From Kribbella sp. CA-293567 (GTDB lineage Bacteria; Actinomycetota; Actinomycetes; Propionibacteriales; Kribbellaceae), in NCBI RefSeq assembly GCF_027627575.1, contig NZ_CP114065.1, positions 6,014,001-6,078,000 of the forward strand: a stretch of DNA of 64,000 nt, given 5' to 3'. The notes beneath the pieces are model-generated. The model did no database searches. It was not told the DNA's origin and saw only the letters and a program-made list of their open reading frames with translations. Made by a program: the position numbers and the translations under genes. Shown piece by piece: positions 16,559 to 25,617 of the stretch (within the stretch, counting starts at the first letter, position 1; each line of letters starts with the position of its first letter).

Positions 16559-17932
16559 GTGGCAACTCTCGACCGCCCGGCAAAGGTTGCCGAGAGCATG
16601 ATTTCGGACCTTCGGAACGCCAACGAGCCCGGCCGGGGACACCTCGGCAAGACGCGGCGGTACTTGAAAGGTCACCACGACCTCCCGTACATGCCGCGCG
16701 GTGCGAAGGCCGAGTACCGCGAGATGGCCAAGCGGAGTATCACCAACTGGCTACCGCTGATCTCGGACACCTTCGCCAAGGTCCTCTTCGTGGAGGGCTA
16801 CCGCGCCGCGAAGCAGAAGGACAACGACTCGGCGTGGAAGCACTGGCAGGCCAACAAGCTCGACGCCCGGCAGAGCATCGCCCACCGCGGCGCCCTGGAG
16901 TACGGCGTCAGCTACGTGCTGGTTCTGCCGAGTGACAGCGCCTCCCCGCTGATCAAGCCCTTGCACCCGACCCGCGTATGGGCCGAGTACGAGGACGACG
17001 ACGACGAGTACCCGCAGCGCGCCCTTATCCGCAAGGGAAAGGACGTTGACGGCTCCGTCATCTTCGAGCTGTACGACGAGACCTACGTTTACACGATCCT
17101 TCACCCGCAGTCGTCCTCGCCGGTCATCGTTGACCAAGAGGCTCACGGCATGCCCGCGGTTCCGCTAGTCCGCTTCCGCGACCGGCTGGACGGCGAGAAC
17201 GTCGGCATCATCGCCCCGCTACTGCCGATTCAGGACCGCATCAACGAGGCCGTCTTCGCCCTCATGATCGCCCTGCAATACGCGAGCTTCCGTCAGCGTT
17301 GGGCTACCGGCCTCGTCATCCCCACCGGGGAAGACGGCAAGCCCGTAGAGCCCTTCCAAGCCGCGATTGACAGGCTGTGGGTGACCGACAACCCCGAGGC
17401 CAAGTTCGGAGACTTCGCTCAGACCGAGGTCTCTGGCCACATCAACACCTACGAGATGACCGTCCGCACTCTCGCGGCCATCGCGCAGACCTCGCCTCAC
17501 GTGCTGGTCGGCGACCTGATCAACCTCTCCGCCGATGCAATGGCCGCCGCCGAGGCGACCACACAACGCAAGGCGGAGGAGTACGAAGTCCTCTTCGGCG
17601 AGAGCTGGGAGCAAGTCCTCGCCCTCGCCGCGATCGCCGCCGGGGAAGAGGTTCCGTCCGTTGACGCCCGCGTCCGCTGGCGTGACTCCGAGGCCCGCTC
17701 CATGGCTCAGACCGTGGACGCTCTCGGCAAGATGGTGACCTTGCTGGGCGTGCCGGCTGAAGGCGCGTGGTCGCGCGTTCCCGGTGTCACTGACACCGAG
17801 CTTGCCGAGTGGCACCGCATGAAGGCCGCCGCGCAGGACGGAACGGCCGCTCTAGCCGCCGCAATCGACCGGCAGACGCAATCCACCATCACGCCGCCCG
17901 ACTCGCCTCCTGAGCCTGCTCAGGCCGCGTGA
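16559..17932 (+). CDS. portal protein (SPP1 gp6-like)
   Basis: A 457-residue protein starting at GTG after an AAAGGA site. It has the typical portal layout: basic N-terminus, LMIALQYASFRQRWATGLVIP core and helical wing with ADAMAAAEATTQRKAEEYEVLFGESWEQVL. It forms the dodecameric DNA channel at one capsid vertex. A GTTTACAC octamer lies inside the gene at 17097-17104. It is followed by the head-morphogenesis gene with a 1-bp overlap. Confidence 0.92.
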   Translation: MATLDRPAKVAESMISDLRNANEPGRGHLGKTRRYLKGHHDLPYMPRGAKAEYREMAKRSITNWLPLISDTFAKVLFVEGYRAAKQKDNDSAWKHWQANKLDARQSIAHRGALEYGVSYVLVLPSDSASPLIKPLHPTRVWAEYEDDDDEYPQRALIRKGKDVDGSVIFELYDETYVYTILHPQSSSPVIVDQEAHGMPAVPLVRFRDRLDGENVGIIAPLLPIQDRINEAVFALMIALQYASFRQRWATGLVIPTGEDGKPVEPFQAAIDRLWVTDNPEAKFGDFAQTEVSGHINTYEMTVRTLAAIAQTSPHVLVGDLINLSADAMAAAEATTQRKAEEYEVLFGESWEQVLALAAIAAGEEVPSVDARVRWRDSEARSMAQTVDALGKMVTLLGVPAEGAWSRVPGVTDTELAEWHRMKAAAQDGTAALAAAIDRQTQSTITPPDSPPEPAQAA

Positions 17933-18720
17933 TGGCAACTCTAGCCGAGGCCGCCGCCCTGACCGACGCCTACCGGATCGGTCAGGGCACGATCGCCGCC
18001 CGCGCAGCCGCGCTCGCAGTGATCGCCTTTCGGGCGTTGCTCAACCCGTCGGACCTGGACAACAGCTTCCCGGCCCTCGTCGCCGCCATGCACCCGATCC
18101 TTGGCGGCGCCCGCTCTGACGCCTCCGTCCTGGCAGGCGCGTACTACGAAGCTCACCGGCTCGCGTCGGGCGTGGAGGGTCAGGAACCCACCATTGTCGC
18201 CCCCGATCCGCTGACCCTCGCTCAGACCGCATCGTCCCTGTTGTTCTCCGGCCCGGTGTCGATCAGGCAGCAGCTTGCCAAGGGCAACGATATGAAGTTT
18301 GCCCTCACCTTCGCCGAGGGAATCACCTCGCGCTCCGTCTTCCGCCACGCCGCCAACGCCGGACGCGGAACCATCTTCAACACCGCTCAGAGCGACAGGC
18401 TCGCTCTCGGATACGCGCGTGTGACCGACGGTTCCCCCTGTTCGTTCTGCGCGATGCTCGCGTCCCGCGGCGCCGACTACAAGACCGCCTCGGCGGCCGG
18501 CGCCAAGCAGGCCAAGAGCCGAAAGAAGGACGGTCGCCCGGTCGGCGCCAAGTTCCACGATGGGTGCGGATGCTCCATCGTCGCCATCTACTCCGAGGAC
18601 GACACCGTCCCCGGCCCCGGCGAGGAGTACGCGGCCCTCTGGGCCGACTCCACGAAGGGCGTGCCTACCGCGGACAAGGCGAACGCCTTCCGCCGCGCGC
18701 TCGACGCGCAACGCCGCTAA
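17932..18720 (+). CDS. phage head morphogenesis (MuF/VG15-like) protein
   Basis: A 262-residue minor head protein. The N-terminal half is helical; the C-terminal half carries a compact Cys/His core (SPCSFCAMLASRGADY and FHDGCGCSIVAIY), typical of the VG15/MuF type found between portal and scaffold genes. Members bind the portal and enter the capsid; some carry protease or toxin activity, not evident here. A GTG 3 bp upstream is an alternative start. Confidence 0.8.
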   Translation: MATLAEAAALTDAYRIGQGTIAARAAALAVIAFRALLNPSDLDNSFPALVAAMHPILGGARSDASVLAGAYYEAHRLASGVEGQEPTIVAPDPLTLAQTASSLLFSGPVSIRQQLAKGNDMKFALTFAEGITSRSVFRHAANAGRGTIFNTAQSDRLALGYARVTDGSPCSFCAMLASRGADYKTASAAGAKQAKSRKKDGRPVGAKFHDGCGCSIVAIYSEDDTVPGPGEEYAALWADSTKGVPTADKANAFRRALDAQRR

Positions 18721-18739
18721 CCACGGCAACACCTCATCC

Positions 18740-18760
18740 GCGCTCGGCAGGTCCGAGCGC
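18740..18760 (+). terminator. hairpin before the scaffold gene (attenuator-like)
   Basis: GCGCTCGG-CAGGT-CCGAGCGC is a perfect 8-bp stem in the 69-bp gap between the head-morphogenesis and scaffold genes. With no U tract it may stabilise or attenuate the transcript for the highly expressed scaffold and capsid genes. Confidence 0.5.
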
Positions 18761-18789
18761 CCCTTGACGTTTCCCAGGAGGAGACACCC

Positions 18790-19329
18790 ATGGCCGAGGC
18801 CACCAGCTCCACAGGCCCTGAAGGAACCCCCGGCACCGAGGGCGAGAAGCCCGCGGAAGTTGCCGAGGGCACCAAGCCCGCCGAGACCGAGTTCGAAGGC
18901 GAGTACGACGCGGCCCGCGCCAAGCGCAAGATTGACGCGCAGAAGGCCGACTTGGACAAGGCCCGCGAGAAGCTCGCCGCCTTCGAGAAGGCCGAGAACG
19001 ACCGGCAGACGGCCGAAATGTCCGACCTGCAGAAGGCCGTAGCTCGCGCCGAGAAGGCCGAAGCCGACCTTGCCGAGCACACCAAGACCAAGCTCCGCGA
19101 CACCATCGCCGCCGAGCACGAAGTACCGGCCGCCCTGCTGACCGGCGATGACGAAGAGACCCTCATCGCTCAGGCCAAGGCCCTCGCCGACTTCGCCGGC
19201 AAGAAGCCCGCGGAGAAGCCCGCCGCACCCGGCACCAAGCCGAAGGCCGTTCTCACGCCCGGTTCCGGCGGCGAATCCCCCAACTCACCCGACATTGACG
19301 GCATCGCTGCCCGCATCCGTCGGCGCTGA
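18790..19329 (+). CDS. scaffolding protein
   Basis: A 179-residue, highly charged helical protein with Glu/Lys/Ala-rich coiled coil (residues about 40-100, KRKIDAQKADLDKAREKLAAFEKAE), a Pro/Ala-rich segment and a basic C-terminal tail (IAARIRRR) that would contact the capsid protein. It lies immediately upstream of the major capsid gene behind an AGGAGGAG ribosome site. It fits the DUF4355-type scaffold family. Confidence 0.85.
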   Translation: MAEATSSTGPEGTPGTEGEKPAEVAEGTKPAETEFEGEYDAARAKRKIDAQKADLDKAREKLAAFEKAENDRQTAEMSDLQKAVARAEKAEADLAEHTKTKLRDTIAAEHEVPAALLTGDDEETLIAQAKALADFAGKKPAEKPAAPGTKPKAVLTPGSGGESPNSPDIDGIAARIRRR

Positions 19330-19360
19330 CACCCCACCACCCTCCTAGGAGACACACACC

Positions 19361-20308
19361 ATGGCTAACAGCCTCTACACCGCCGCCGAGGTAGTGAAGC
19401 TGGGCAGCGCCCTGCTGACCGCTGACCTCGTGCTGGCCGCGTCCATCAACCGCGACTACGAGGACAACTACGGCGGCGGCCACGGTACGACCGTGAACGT
19501 GCGCGTTCCGGCCGTCCTGAAGGCGAAGAAGCGCGACCTCACCAACTCGGCCACGACCGGTCAGCTCTCCGCGTTCGTCGTGAGCGCGCTGAACGAGACG
19601 ACCTTCGCAATCGAGCTGGACAGCAACCCCTACCAGAAGGTTGCCCTCAACCAGCGCGAGCGGACCTTCGACCTGGAGAACTTCGGCGAGCAGGTCCTCG
19701 CCCCGCAGGTCGCTTCGATGGTCGAAGAGATCGAAGACAGCGTTGCAACGGAGTTCCTCGCGCTGCCGGAGACCAACAGCCTCACCCTCGGCGCGTACAG
19801 CCCGACCAACCCCACCCTCACGTTCTCCGCAATCCGCAAGGCCCTGCGGGACAACGGTATGCCGATGACCGGCCTTCGCGCCGCCGTCGGAACGAAGGTG
19901 TGGAAGGACATGGTGGACGCGAAGGTCTTCTCGGACCTCGGCGCCAACGCGACCAACCCGGCCGTCCCGACCTCGAAGAACGTCGGCGGCTTCGACGCCT
20001 TCGAGACGAACCGTATCGGCGAAGAGGACATTGTCTTCTACCACCGCGATGCGTTCACCCTCGCCGTCCGTTCGCCCGAGGCCCCGGCCGACGGCATCGT
20101 CTTCGCGGCTTCGCTGTCTGCGAACGGATTCTCGCTCCAGCACATTCAGGACTACGACTCCAGCATCGGTCAGCACACCTCCCTCGTGCAGACCTTCACC
20201 GGCGTCTCGTACCTGCCCGCTCGCAAGATCGACCGCTCCGGCGCGGAGGCGACGATCGTGGAGGTTCCCTCCGCGTACCGCATCGACACCGGCACCGCCG
20301 CGGCCTGA
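19361..20308 (+). CDS. major capsid protein
   Basis: A 315-residue protein of P22-coat-like type. The N-terminal MANSLYTAAEVVKLGSALLTADLVLAASINRDYED and the C-terminal beta-rich domain ending with VPSAYRIDTGTAAA are typical. It sits in the capsid position after the scaffold, behind an AGGAG site. It forms the icosahedral shell. Confidence 0.88.
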   Translation: MANSLYTAAEVVKLGSALLTADLVLAASINRDYEDNYGGGHGTTVNVRVPAVLKAKKRDLTNSATTGQLSAFVVSALNETTFAIELDSNPYQKVALNQRERTFDLENFGEQVLAPQVASMVEEIEDSVATEFLALPETNSLTLGAYSPTNPTLTFSAIRKALRDNGMPMTGLRAAVGTKVWKDMVDAKVFSDLGANATNPAVPTSKNVGGFDAFETNRIGEEDIVFYHRDAFTLAVRSPEAPADGIVFAASLSANGFSLQHIQDYDSSIGQHTSLVQTFTGVSYLPARKIDRSGAEATIVEVPSAYRIDTGTAAA

Positions 20309-20340
20309 TCCCCTTCTCCACAAGCCCTAGGAGGGCAACC

Positions 20341-20808
20341 GTGGCACTCCCCGCACTCGCAACGGTCGCTTCCATGGAGGTCCGCCTAGGACTGGAGGTC
20401 GGCACTCTCACCGGTGCCGACCTCGCAAGGGCGGAGGCTTCCCTCGCGGACGCCTCCGCCTTCGTCCGGTCAATCGGCCGGACGCTCTGGCTCGACACCT
20501 CCGGCGCAGTCACCGCCCCCGAGGACGTCGCCATGGTCACCACTCGCGCGGCCATCCGCGACTACCGCAACCCCGACGGCGTCAACAACGAAGCCCTCGG
20601 ACAGGGCGCGTACGCCTACGCCTACGCCCCCGGTCAGGCTTCAATCTGGCTCACCGAAGACGAGGTCAAGCTCGTTCGTCAGGCCGTCGCCGACAGCGGA
20701 CCCCCCGACGCGTGGACCGGCACAGGCAGTGTTTACACGCCTTCCGCGTACACGCCCCAAGAGGGCGATACCGGCCTGATCTATCCGCCGTGGGGTGGGT
20801 ATCAGTGA
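20341..20808 (+). CDS. head-tail connector (adaptor) protein
   Basis: A 155-residue protein with GTG start after TAGGAGGG. The helical core LARAEASLADASAFVRSIGRTLW and RAAIRDYRNPDGVNNEALGQ fits gp15/gp6-type adaptors that bind under the portal. A GTTTACAC octamer lies inside at 20731. Its stop overlaps the next GTG start. Confidence 0.78.
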   Translation: MALPALATVASMEVRLGLEVGTLTGADLARAEASLADASAFVRSIGRTLWLDTSGAVTAPEDVAMVTTRAAIRDYRNPDGVNNEALGQGAYAYAYAPGQASIWLTEDEVKLVRQAVADSGPPDAWTGTGSVYTPSAYTPQEGDTGLIYPPWGGYQ

Positions 20809-21077
20809 ACTTCCCCCACTCCATCGTCGTGCTCCGCTCGACCGCGGTAGATGCCTACGGCAACTACGGCACCAACTTCACCGACCCGACCGAGCTACCC
20901 ACCAAGGGCTTCGAAGTCGTGCCCGGCGCTCTCCTCCTCCTACCGAAGACCGCGGACGTCCTCCAGGGCGACCGGTTCCGGATCGGAGACGAGACCTACG
21001 GCGGCGAAGTACAAGCCATCTCCAGCCCATCGGCCCTGAAGCTCTACCAAGTTCGGCTAGCACGAGTGGAGGACTGA
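20805..21077 (+). CDS. head-closure/stopper-like protein
   Basis: A 90-residue, beta-rich protein (GTG start overlapping the previous stop). RSTAVDAYGNYG, VVPGALLLLPKTADVLQGDRF and RIGDETYGGEVQAI match the size and character of gp16-like stoppers that close the head after packaging. Assigned mainly by position between the adaptor and tail-completion genes. Confidence 0.65.
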   Translation: MNFPHSIVVLRSTAVDAYGNYGTNFTDPTELPTKGFEVVPGALLLLPKTADVLQGDRFRIGDETYGGEVQAISSPSALKLYQVRLARVED

Positions 21078-21079
21078 CC

Positions 21080-21355
21080 GTGGCCAAGTCGAAGATCACC
21101 CTTGACCACAAGGGAATCGCGGCGATGCTCAAGAGCCAAGAGGTCGCCGCTCTCGTCCACGCCGAGGCCGAGCGCATCGCCTCCGCTGTCCGATCTAACC
21201 CCGACGTAGTCAGTCACGAGATGGCCGACGACGTGGAGGTTGAGGACTACGTGACCGACCGGGCCGCCTCGGCCGTCCGGCTCGCGCACGCCGGCGCCCT
21301 CGGCATGGAAGCCAAGTACGGCGTCATTTCCCGGTCAACGGGCGGCACCGTATGA
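21080..21355 (+). CDS. tail-completion (HK97 gp10-like) protein
   Basis: A 91-residue protein (GTG start). KITLDHKGIAAMLKSQEVAALVHAEAERIASAV is the helical start typical of gp10-like neck proteins, followed by a short basic tail (RLAHAGALGMEAKYGVI). Its stop overlaps the next ATG by 4 bp, so it is coupled to the tail terminator gene. Confidence 0.68.
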   Translation: MAKSKITLDHKGIAAMLKSQEVAALVHAEAERIASAVRSNPDVVSHEMADDVEVEDYVTDRAASAVRLAHAGALGMEAKYGVISRSTGGTV

Positions 21356-21759
21356 CGCGCCTCTCCGTCCGCTTCCCTAACCCCCGCATCGTTGCCGCGG
21401 GCATCCTTCGCGAGGCGCTCCCGGACACCGTCCAGGTCGGCACGATCGACCCGGACGACCGCCCGGCCGACAAGCAGGGCCTGCCCTACGTCCGGCTCTC
21501 CATCGACAACCGGACCGGCTTCTACCCCGTCACCGCGACCGCAGCTCTCCGAGTCCAGGTCTGGGCGGACACCGAGATCGCCACCGAGGACCTCGCCGAG
21601 GTCTGCAAGGCGGTCCTTCTGTCCTACCTCGGCGACGCGAACACCCGCGGATTCCGCGAAGGCGTCGGCCCTCTGCCGACGACCGACCCGGACAGCGGGA
21701 CGCCGCTCGCCTACTTCACCGCGGCGATGCACCTTCGCCCGATCCCCCTTACCTCCTAG
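21352..21759 (+). CDS. tail terminator protein
   Basis: A 135-residue protein upstream of the major tail gene. The fold pattern (PDTVQVGTIDPDDRPA, LPYVRLSIDNRTGF, ALRVQVWADTEIATEDLAEVCKAVLLSYLGD) is that of lambda gpU-like/gp17-like terminators that cap the tail tube and set its end. Confidence 0.72.
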   Translation: MTRLSVRFPNPRIVAAGILREALPDTVQVGTIDPDDRPADKQGLPYVRLSIDNRTGFYPVTATAALRVQVWADTEIATEDLAEVCKAVLLSYLGDANTRGFREGVGPLPTTDPDSGTPLAYFTAAMHLRPIPLTS

Positions 21760-21771
21760 GAGAAACCCACC

Positions 21772-22347
21772 ATGAGTGGAGATGCAACCAACGCCGCGCT
21801 CTGGACGAACGCTGACGTTTACATTCACGACCTGTCCGGCGGTACGCCGGTGTGGCCGACCAACGTCGCGACCCCCTGGGATGCCGGCTGGAAGGCCGTC
21901 GGCCTGCTCAACGGTGACGAGGGTATGACCGAGTCCCGCGACGAAGAGACCACGGAGCACTTCGCGTGGGGCGGCCTTCTGGTCAAGTCCACCAAGAGCA
22001 AGCACAAGCGGACGATCCGTTTCGTAGCCCTGGAGGACAACGCCGTCACCTTCGGCCTCGTCAACCCCGGCTCGACTCGCGCCGTGGCCGACGCGAACGG
22101 CGTCGTCAAGTCCACCATCGTCGTTCCGACGTCGAAGGAATGGGCGATCGGCTTCGAGACCCGCGAGGGCTTCAAGGTCCGGCGCCGGGTGGTCAAGCGG
22201 AGCGACATTGGCGAGGTCGCCGATATCACCGACTCCGAGGCCGAGCTGACCGTCTACGACCTCACGGTGAACATCTACCCGGAGTCCAACGGAGAGCTCT
22301 ACACCGAGCTTTCCGGTAACCCCGCGGACGACGTCACCGCCCCCTGA
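21772..22347 (+). CDS. major tail tube protein
   Basis: A 191-residue beta-rich protein in the major tail position, followed by a strong terminator as expected for a highly expressed product. AGWKAVGLLNGDEGMTESRD and KTKRTIRFVALEDN-like segments are typical of actinophage tail-tube proteins. It starts at ATG after an AGGAG site. Confidence 0.83.
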   Translation: MSGDATNAALWTNADVYIHDLSGGTPVWPTNVATPWDAGWKAVGLLNGDEGMTESRDEETTEHFAWGGLLVKSTKSKHKRTIRFVALEDNAVTFGLVNPGSTRAVADANGVVKSTIVVPTSKEWAIGFETREGFKVRRRVVKRSDIGEVADITDSEAELTVYDLTVNIYPESNGELYTELSGNPADDVTAP

Positions 22348-22356
22348 TCCAACCGA

Positions 22357-22391
22357 CGAGGACCCCGTACCGCGCGGGTCCGGGGTCCTCG
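22357..22391 (+). terminator. terminator after the major tail gene
   Basis: CGAGGACCCCG (22357-22367) and CGGGGTCCTCG (22381-22391) form a perfect 11-bp stem. It separates the abundant head/tail-tube transcript from the chaperone and tape-measure genes. Confidence 0.75.
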
Positions 22392-22466
22392 TCCGTTGCC
22401 CTCGGCAACGCCTTCTCTGACCCGCGCGCCGTGCCACACACCCCAATCACAGGAGACCCGCGCCTC

Positions 22467-22739
22467 ATGACCGCACGCAAGACGACTCCCCGCCGGACCG
22501 CCGCGAAGGCGGGCACCGTGACCTTTGAGCACAACGGCACGGAGTACACGATCGACCCGGCCGACAAGTGGTCGCTCGACGCCCTGGAGGCGTTCGAAGA
22601 CGGCAAGGTCGTCACCGCTTGCCGCGAGATCCTCGCGCCGAAGCAGTGGGCCGACTTCAAGGCCACGAAGCCGGGCGGCCCCGGCCTCGGCGAGATGCTC
22701 GCCGCCATCGCGGCGGCCGTTGGCATCTCGGGAAACTGA
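22467..22739 (+). CDS. tail assembly chaperone, upstream frame (lambda gpG-like)
   Basis: A 90-residue protein (ATG at 22467; basic start MTARKTTPRRTAAKAG). It precedes the tape measure, as lambda G does. At its last codons the sequence is G GGA AAC TGA, i.e. the slippery heptamer GGGAAAC at 22730-22736 right before the stop. A -1 shift there continues into the overlapping frame ending at 23086, giving a GT-type fusion. These chaperones coat the tape measure during tail assembly. Confidence 0.85.
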   Translation: MTARKTTPRRTAAKAGTVTFEHNGTEYTIDPADKWSLDALEAFEDGKVVTACREILAPKQWADFKATKPGGPGLGEMLAAIAAAVGISGN

Positions 22740-23086
22740 CCGGCCTCTTCGCCCTCATCCGCGAGCACGGCGACGCCCTGGAGGCCGACCTTCTCCGCTA
22801 CTACCAAGTCGATCTACTCGACTTGTGGCGAGGGAAGCTCGACCTCCGGCGCCTCTCCGTGCTCGTTCGGCATCTCCCCCGCGAATCCGCGGTGTCCCTG
22901 ATCGAAGCCGGACCTTACGCGGGCTGGACGAACGAGGCCGTACTCATCGCTGACCTCTACGCCGTGTGGGCGGGTCAGCCGCACCCCGCACTCCCGAAGA
23001 AGAACGCGGCTACTCCGGCCGTAGTGCGCGCCCACCGCGAGCGCCTTCTCGAACAGAAGCGACGCCTAGGAGGGCAGCAGAAGTGA
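22736..23086 (+). CDS. tail assembly chaperone, frameshift extension (lambda gpT-like)
   Basis: Reading in the -1 frame from the slippery site, the extension begins LTGLFALIREHGDALEADLLRYY and ends KRRLGGQQK, about 116 residues. No good start of its own exists, which supports expression only as a frameshift fusion with the upstream frame. DLLDLWRGKLDLRRLSVLVRHLP is typical of the GT C-terminal region in actinophages. Confidence 0.85.
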   Translation: MTGLFALIREHGDALEADLLRYYQVDLLDLWRGKLDLRRLSVLVRHLPRESAVSLIEAGPYAGWTNEAVLIADLYAVWAGQPHPALPKKNAATPAVVRAHRERLLEQKRRLGGQQK

Positions 23087-25614
23087 GCAACGTCGGTTAC
23101 GCAACCCTCGGCATCATCCCCACCGCGAAGGACTTCACGAAGAACCTCGCAAAGGAAACCTCCCCCGGCCTCAAGGCCCAGGGCGAGGCTGGCGGGCAGG
23201 AGTACGGGGAGACCTTCTCCAAGGGCGCGCTCGCCAAGCTCGGCGCGTTTGCTAAGGGCGGCGCAGCCGTCGCGGGCGCCGCGATCGTCGGCGGCCTGCT
23301 GTCTGCAATGGGCAGCGCCGACGTCGGCGCCGGCCTACAGGCGTCACTCGGCCTCTCGGCTGCCGACTCCGGCAAGTTCGGAGAGGCGGCGGGGCTTGCC
23401 TACAAGCAGAACTACGGCGAGTCCGTCGCGCAGATCGGCGACACGATCAAGGCGGCCTTCCAAAGTGGCTTGGTCGCAACGAAGGACTCCAAGGAAGCGA
23501 TCGCCGGAGTCGTCGCGCAGGTTGAGACCTACGCGAAGGTCTCTGGTGAGGACGCCGTCAGCGCGACCAGGGCCGTAGCCCAGATGATCAAGACCGGCAT
23601 CGCGAAGGACGCCACCGAGGCGTTCGACCTTCTGACCCGCGGTCAGCAGCTCGGCATCAACAAGTCAGAAGACCTGCTCGACACCTTCAACGAGTACTCC
23701 ACTCAGTTTCGCAAGCTCGGTCTGGACGGGCCGCGCGCCCTCGGCCTCATGAATCAGGCGATCCAGGGCGGCGCCCGCGACAGCGACATTGCCGCGGACG
23801 CCTTCAAGGAATTCTCTATTCGCGCCGTGGACGGCTCGAAGCTGTCGGCTGACTCGTTCAAGGCGATCGGCCTGGACGGCAAGGCCATGACTGCCACGTT
23901 TGCGCAAGGTGGCCCGAAGGCTGCCGAGGCCCTCTCCCTCGTCTTCGACAAGCTGAAGGCCGTCAAGGACCCGGCCGCGCAGTCGGCTGCCGCCGTCGGT
24001 CTCTTCGGCACTCAGGCCGAGGACCTCGGCGACGCGCTCTTCGCAATGGATCCGAGGACGGCGGCCAAGGGCCTCGGCGAAGTCGCCGGCGCCACCGAGC
24101 GCGCCAACAAGGCCCTCGGCTCGACGCCCACCGCGCAGATCACCGCGTTTACACGCAACCTGAAGCAGGGCTTTGTAGAGGTTCTCGGCGGTCAGGTCCT
24201 CCCGGCCCTCACCAAGGCCGCGGGCGAGTTCAAGACCGAGTTTGGTCCCGCGCTCTCCGACCTCTCAGCCAAGCTGAAGGACGCCGCTCCGGCCGCGCTC
24301 GCGATTGCTACGGTAATCATCGGCAACCTCGTCCCCGCGATCGCTACGGCGGTCGGCGTGGTCGCCTCGGTCGTCAAGTTCCTCGGCGAGCACGAGACCA
24401 CTGCCAAGGCGCTGGCCATCACCATGGGCGTCCTCGCGACGGCCTACGTGGCGTTCAAGACCGTCACGACCGCCCTCGCGCTCGCTGACATGGTGAAGAA
24501 CCTCGTCACCCTGGCCAAGGCAACGAGGGCCTACGCCATCGCGCAGGCCGCCCTAAACCTCGTGATGATGCTCAACCCGATTGGCCTGATCGTCCTCGGG
24601 ATTGCCGCGCTCGTCGCGGGCGTCGTGCTCATCGCGACCAAGACCACTTGGTTTCAGGACCTTTGGTCCGCCGCGTGGGGTGCGATCCAGAAGACAGCCT
24701 CGGCCGTCTTCAACTGGGTGAAGGCAAACTGGCCGTTGCTTCTGGCAATCATCACCGGACCGATCGGCCTCGCCGTCCTCGCGGTCGTGAAGAACTTCGA
24801 CACGATCAAGGCCGCCGCTGGCAAGGTCCTCGCGGCCATCGTCAACGCCTACAAGGCCGTGACGAAGTTCTTCGCGGACCTGCCCGGCAAGATCTTCGCC
24901 GCGCTGTCCACGGCGGCGACATTCCTTGTCAGCAAGGGACGCGACTTCGTCTCGGGCCTCTTGAACGGCATCGTGGCCTACGCCGTCAACCTGTACTCGT
25001 TTTGGACGAAGCTCCCCGGCGTCATCGCGGGCAAGCTCGGCGCTCTCGGTTCCTACCTCGGGAACAAGGGCCGCGACTTGGTCTCTGGCCTCACCGCCGG
25101 AGCATCCGAGAAGGCCGCCGCTCTGCTGTCCTACTTCCGCGATCTCCCCGGCAACGTCGCCGCCAAGCTGGGCAACCTCGGGTCATCGCTGAAGAGCGCG
25201 GGCCTGAACTTCGCGCAGGGATTCATCAACGGTATCGGGGACATGGTCGGCAAGGCCGCCGACAAGGCGCGCGAGCTGGCCTCGGCCGCAAAGAACGCCA
25301 TCATCGGAATCCTCGATATCAACTCACCCTCGCGAGTGGCCGACGACCTCGGCCGGTACTTCGGGCAGGGCTTCGCCAACGGCATTGCCGGTATGGAGAA
25401 GGCCGTCGGTCAGTCCTCGGCCGGCATGGCCAAGGCCGCCGTCCGCGGCGTTTCCTCCCTGCCCATCAAGTCCGCTTCCAACAGCGGCAACGTCCCCCGC
25501 CCTGTCGGCTTCGGTGCCGCGGGCAACGACGTAGACATTTTCGTCCAGGGCACGACCGACCCCGAGGCTACTGCCCGGATCGTCGGCCGCAAGCTCGCTA
25601 ACGCCGGAGTGTGA
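23083..25614 (+). CDS. tape measure protein
   Basis: An 843-residue protein, the longest tail gene, starting at GTG (23083) after TAGGAGGG and overlapping the chaperone stop. It has a TP901-type N-terminal region, Ala/Lys-rich helices, hydrophobic helices at about 402-430 and 494-515 (NPIGLIVLGIAALVAGVVLI), and a C-terminal repeat zone (LPGKIF, LPGVIAG, LPGNVAAK). It sets the tail length (very roughly 125 nm at 1.5 angstrom per residue) and aids DNA entry. A GTTTACAC octamer lies at 24147. Confidence 0.93.
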   Translation: MSNVGYATLGIIPTAKDFTKNLAKETSPGLKAQGEAGGQEYGETFSKGALAKLGAFAKGGAAVAGAAIVGGLLSAMGSADVGAGLQASLGLSAADSGKFGEAAGLAYKQNYGESVAQIGDTIKAAFQSGLVATKDSKEAIAGVVAQVETYAKVSGEDAVSATRAVAQMIKTGIAKDATEAFDLLTRGQQLGINKSEDLLDTFNEYSTQFRKLGLDGPRALGLMNQAIQGGARDSDIAADAFKEFSIRAVDGSKLSADSFKAIGLDGKAMTATFAQGGPKAAEALSLVFDKLKAVKDPAAQSAAAVGLFGTQAEDLGDALFAMDPRTAAKGLGEVAGATERANKALGSTPTAQITAFTRNLKQGFVEVLGGQVLPALTKAAGEFKTEFGPALSDLSAKLKDAAPAALAIATVIIGNLVPAIATAVGVVASVVKFLGEHETTAKALAITMGVLATAYVAFKTVTTALALADMVKNLVTLAKATRAYAIAQAALNLVMMLNPIGLIVLGIAALVAGVVLIATKTTWFQDLWSAAWGAIQKTASAVFNWVKANWPLLLAIITGPIGLAVLAVVKNFDTIKAAAGKVLAAIVNAYKAVTKFFADLPGKIFAALSTAATFLVSKGRDFVSGLLNGIVAYAVNLYSFWTKLPGVIAGKLGALGSYLGNKGRDLVSGLTAGASEKAAALLSYFRDLPGNVAAKLGNLGSSLKSAGLNFAQGFINGIGDMVGKAADKARELASAAKNAIIGILDINSPSRVADDLGRYFGQGFANGIAGMEKAVGQSSAGMAKAAVRGVSSLPIKSASNSGNVPRPVGFGAAGNDVDIFVQGTTDPEATARIVGRKLANAGV

Positions 25615-25617
25615 TTC

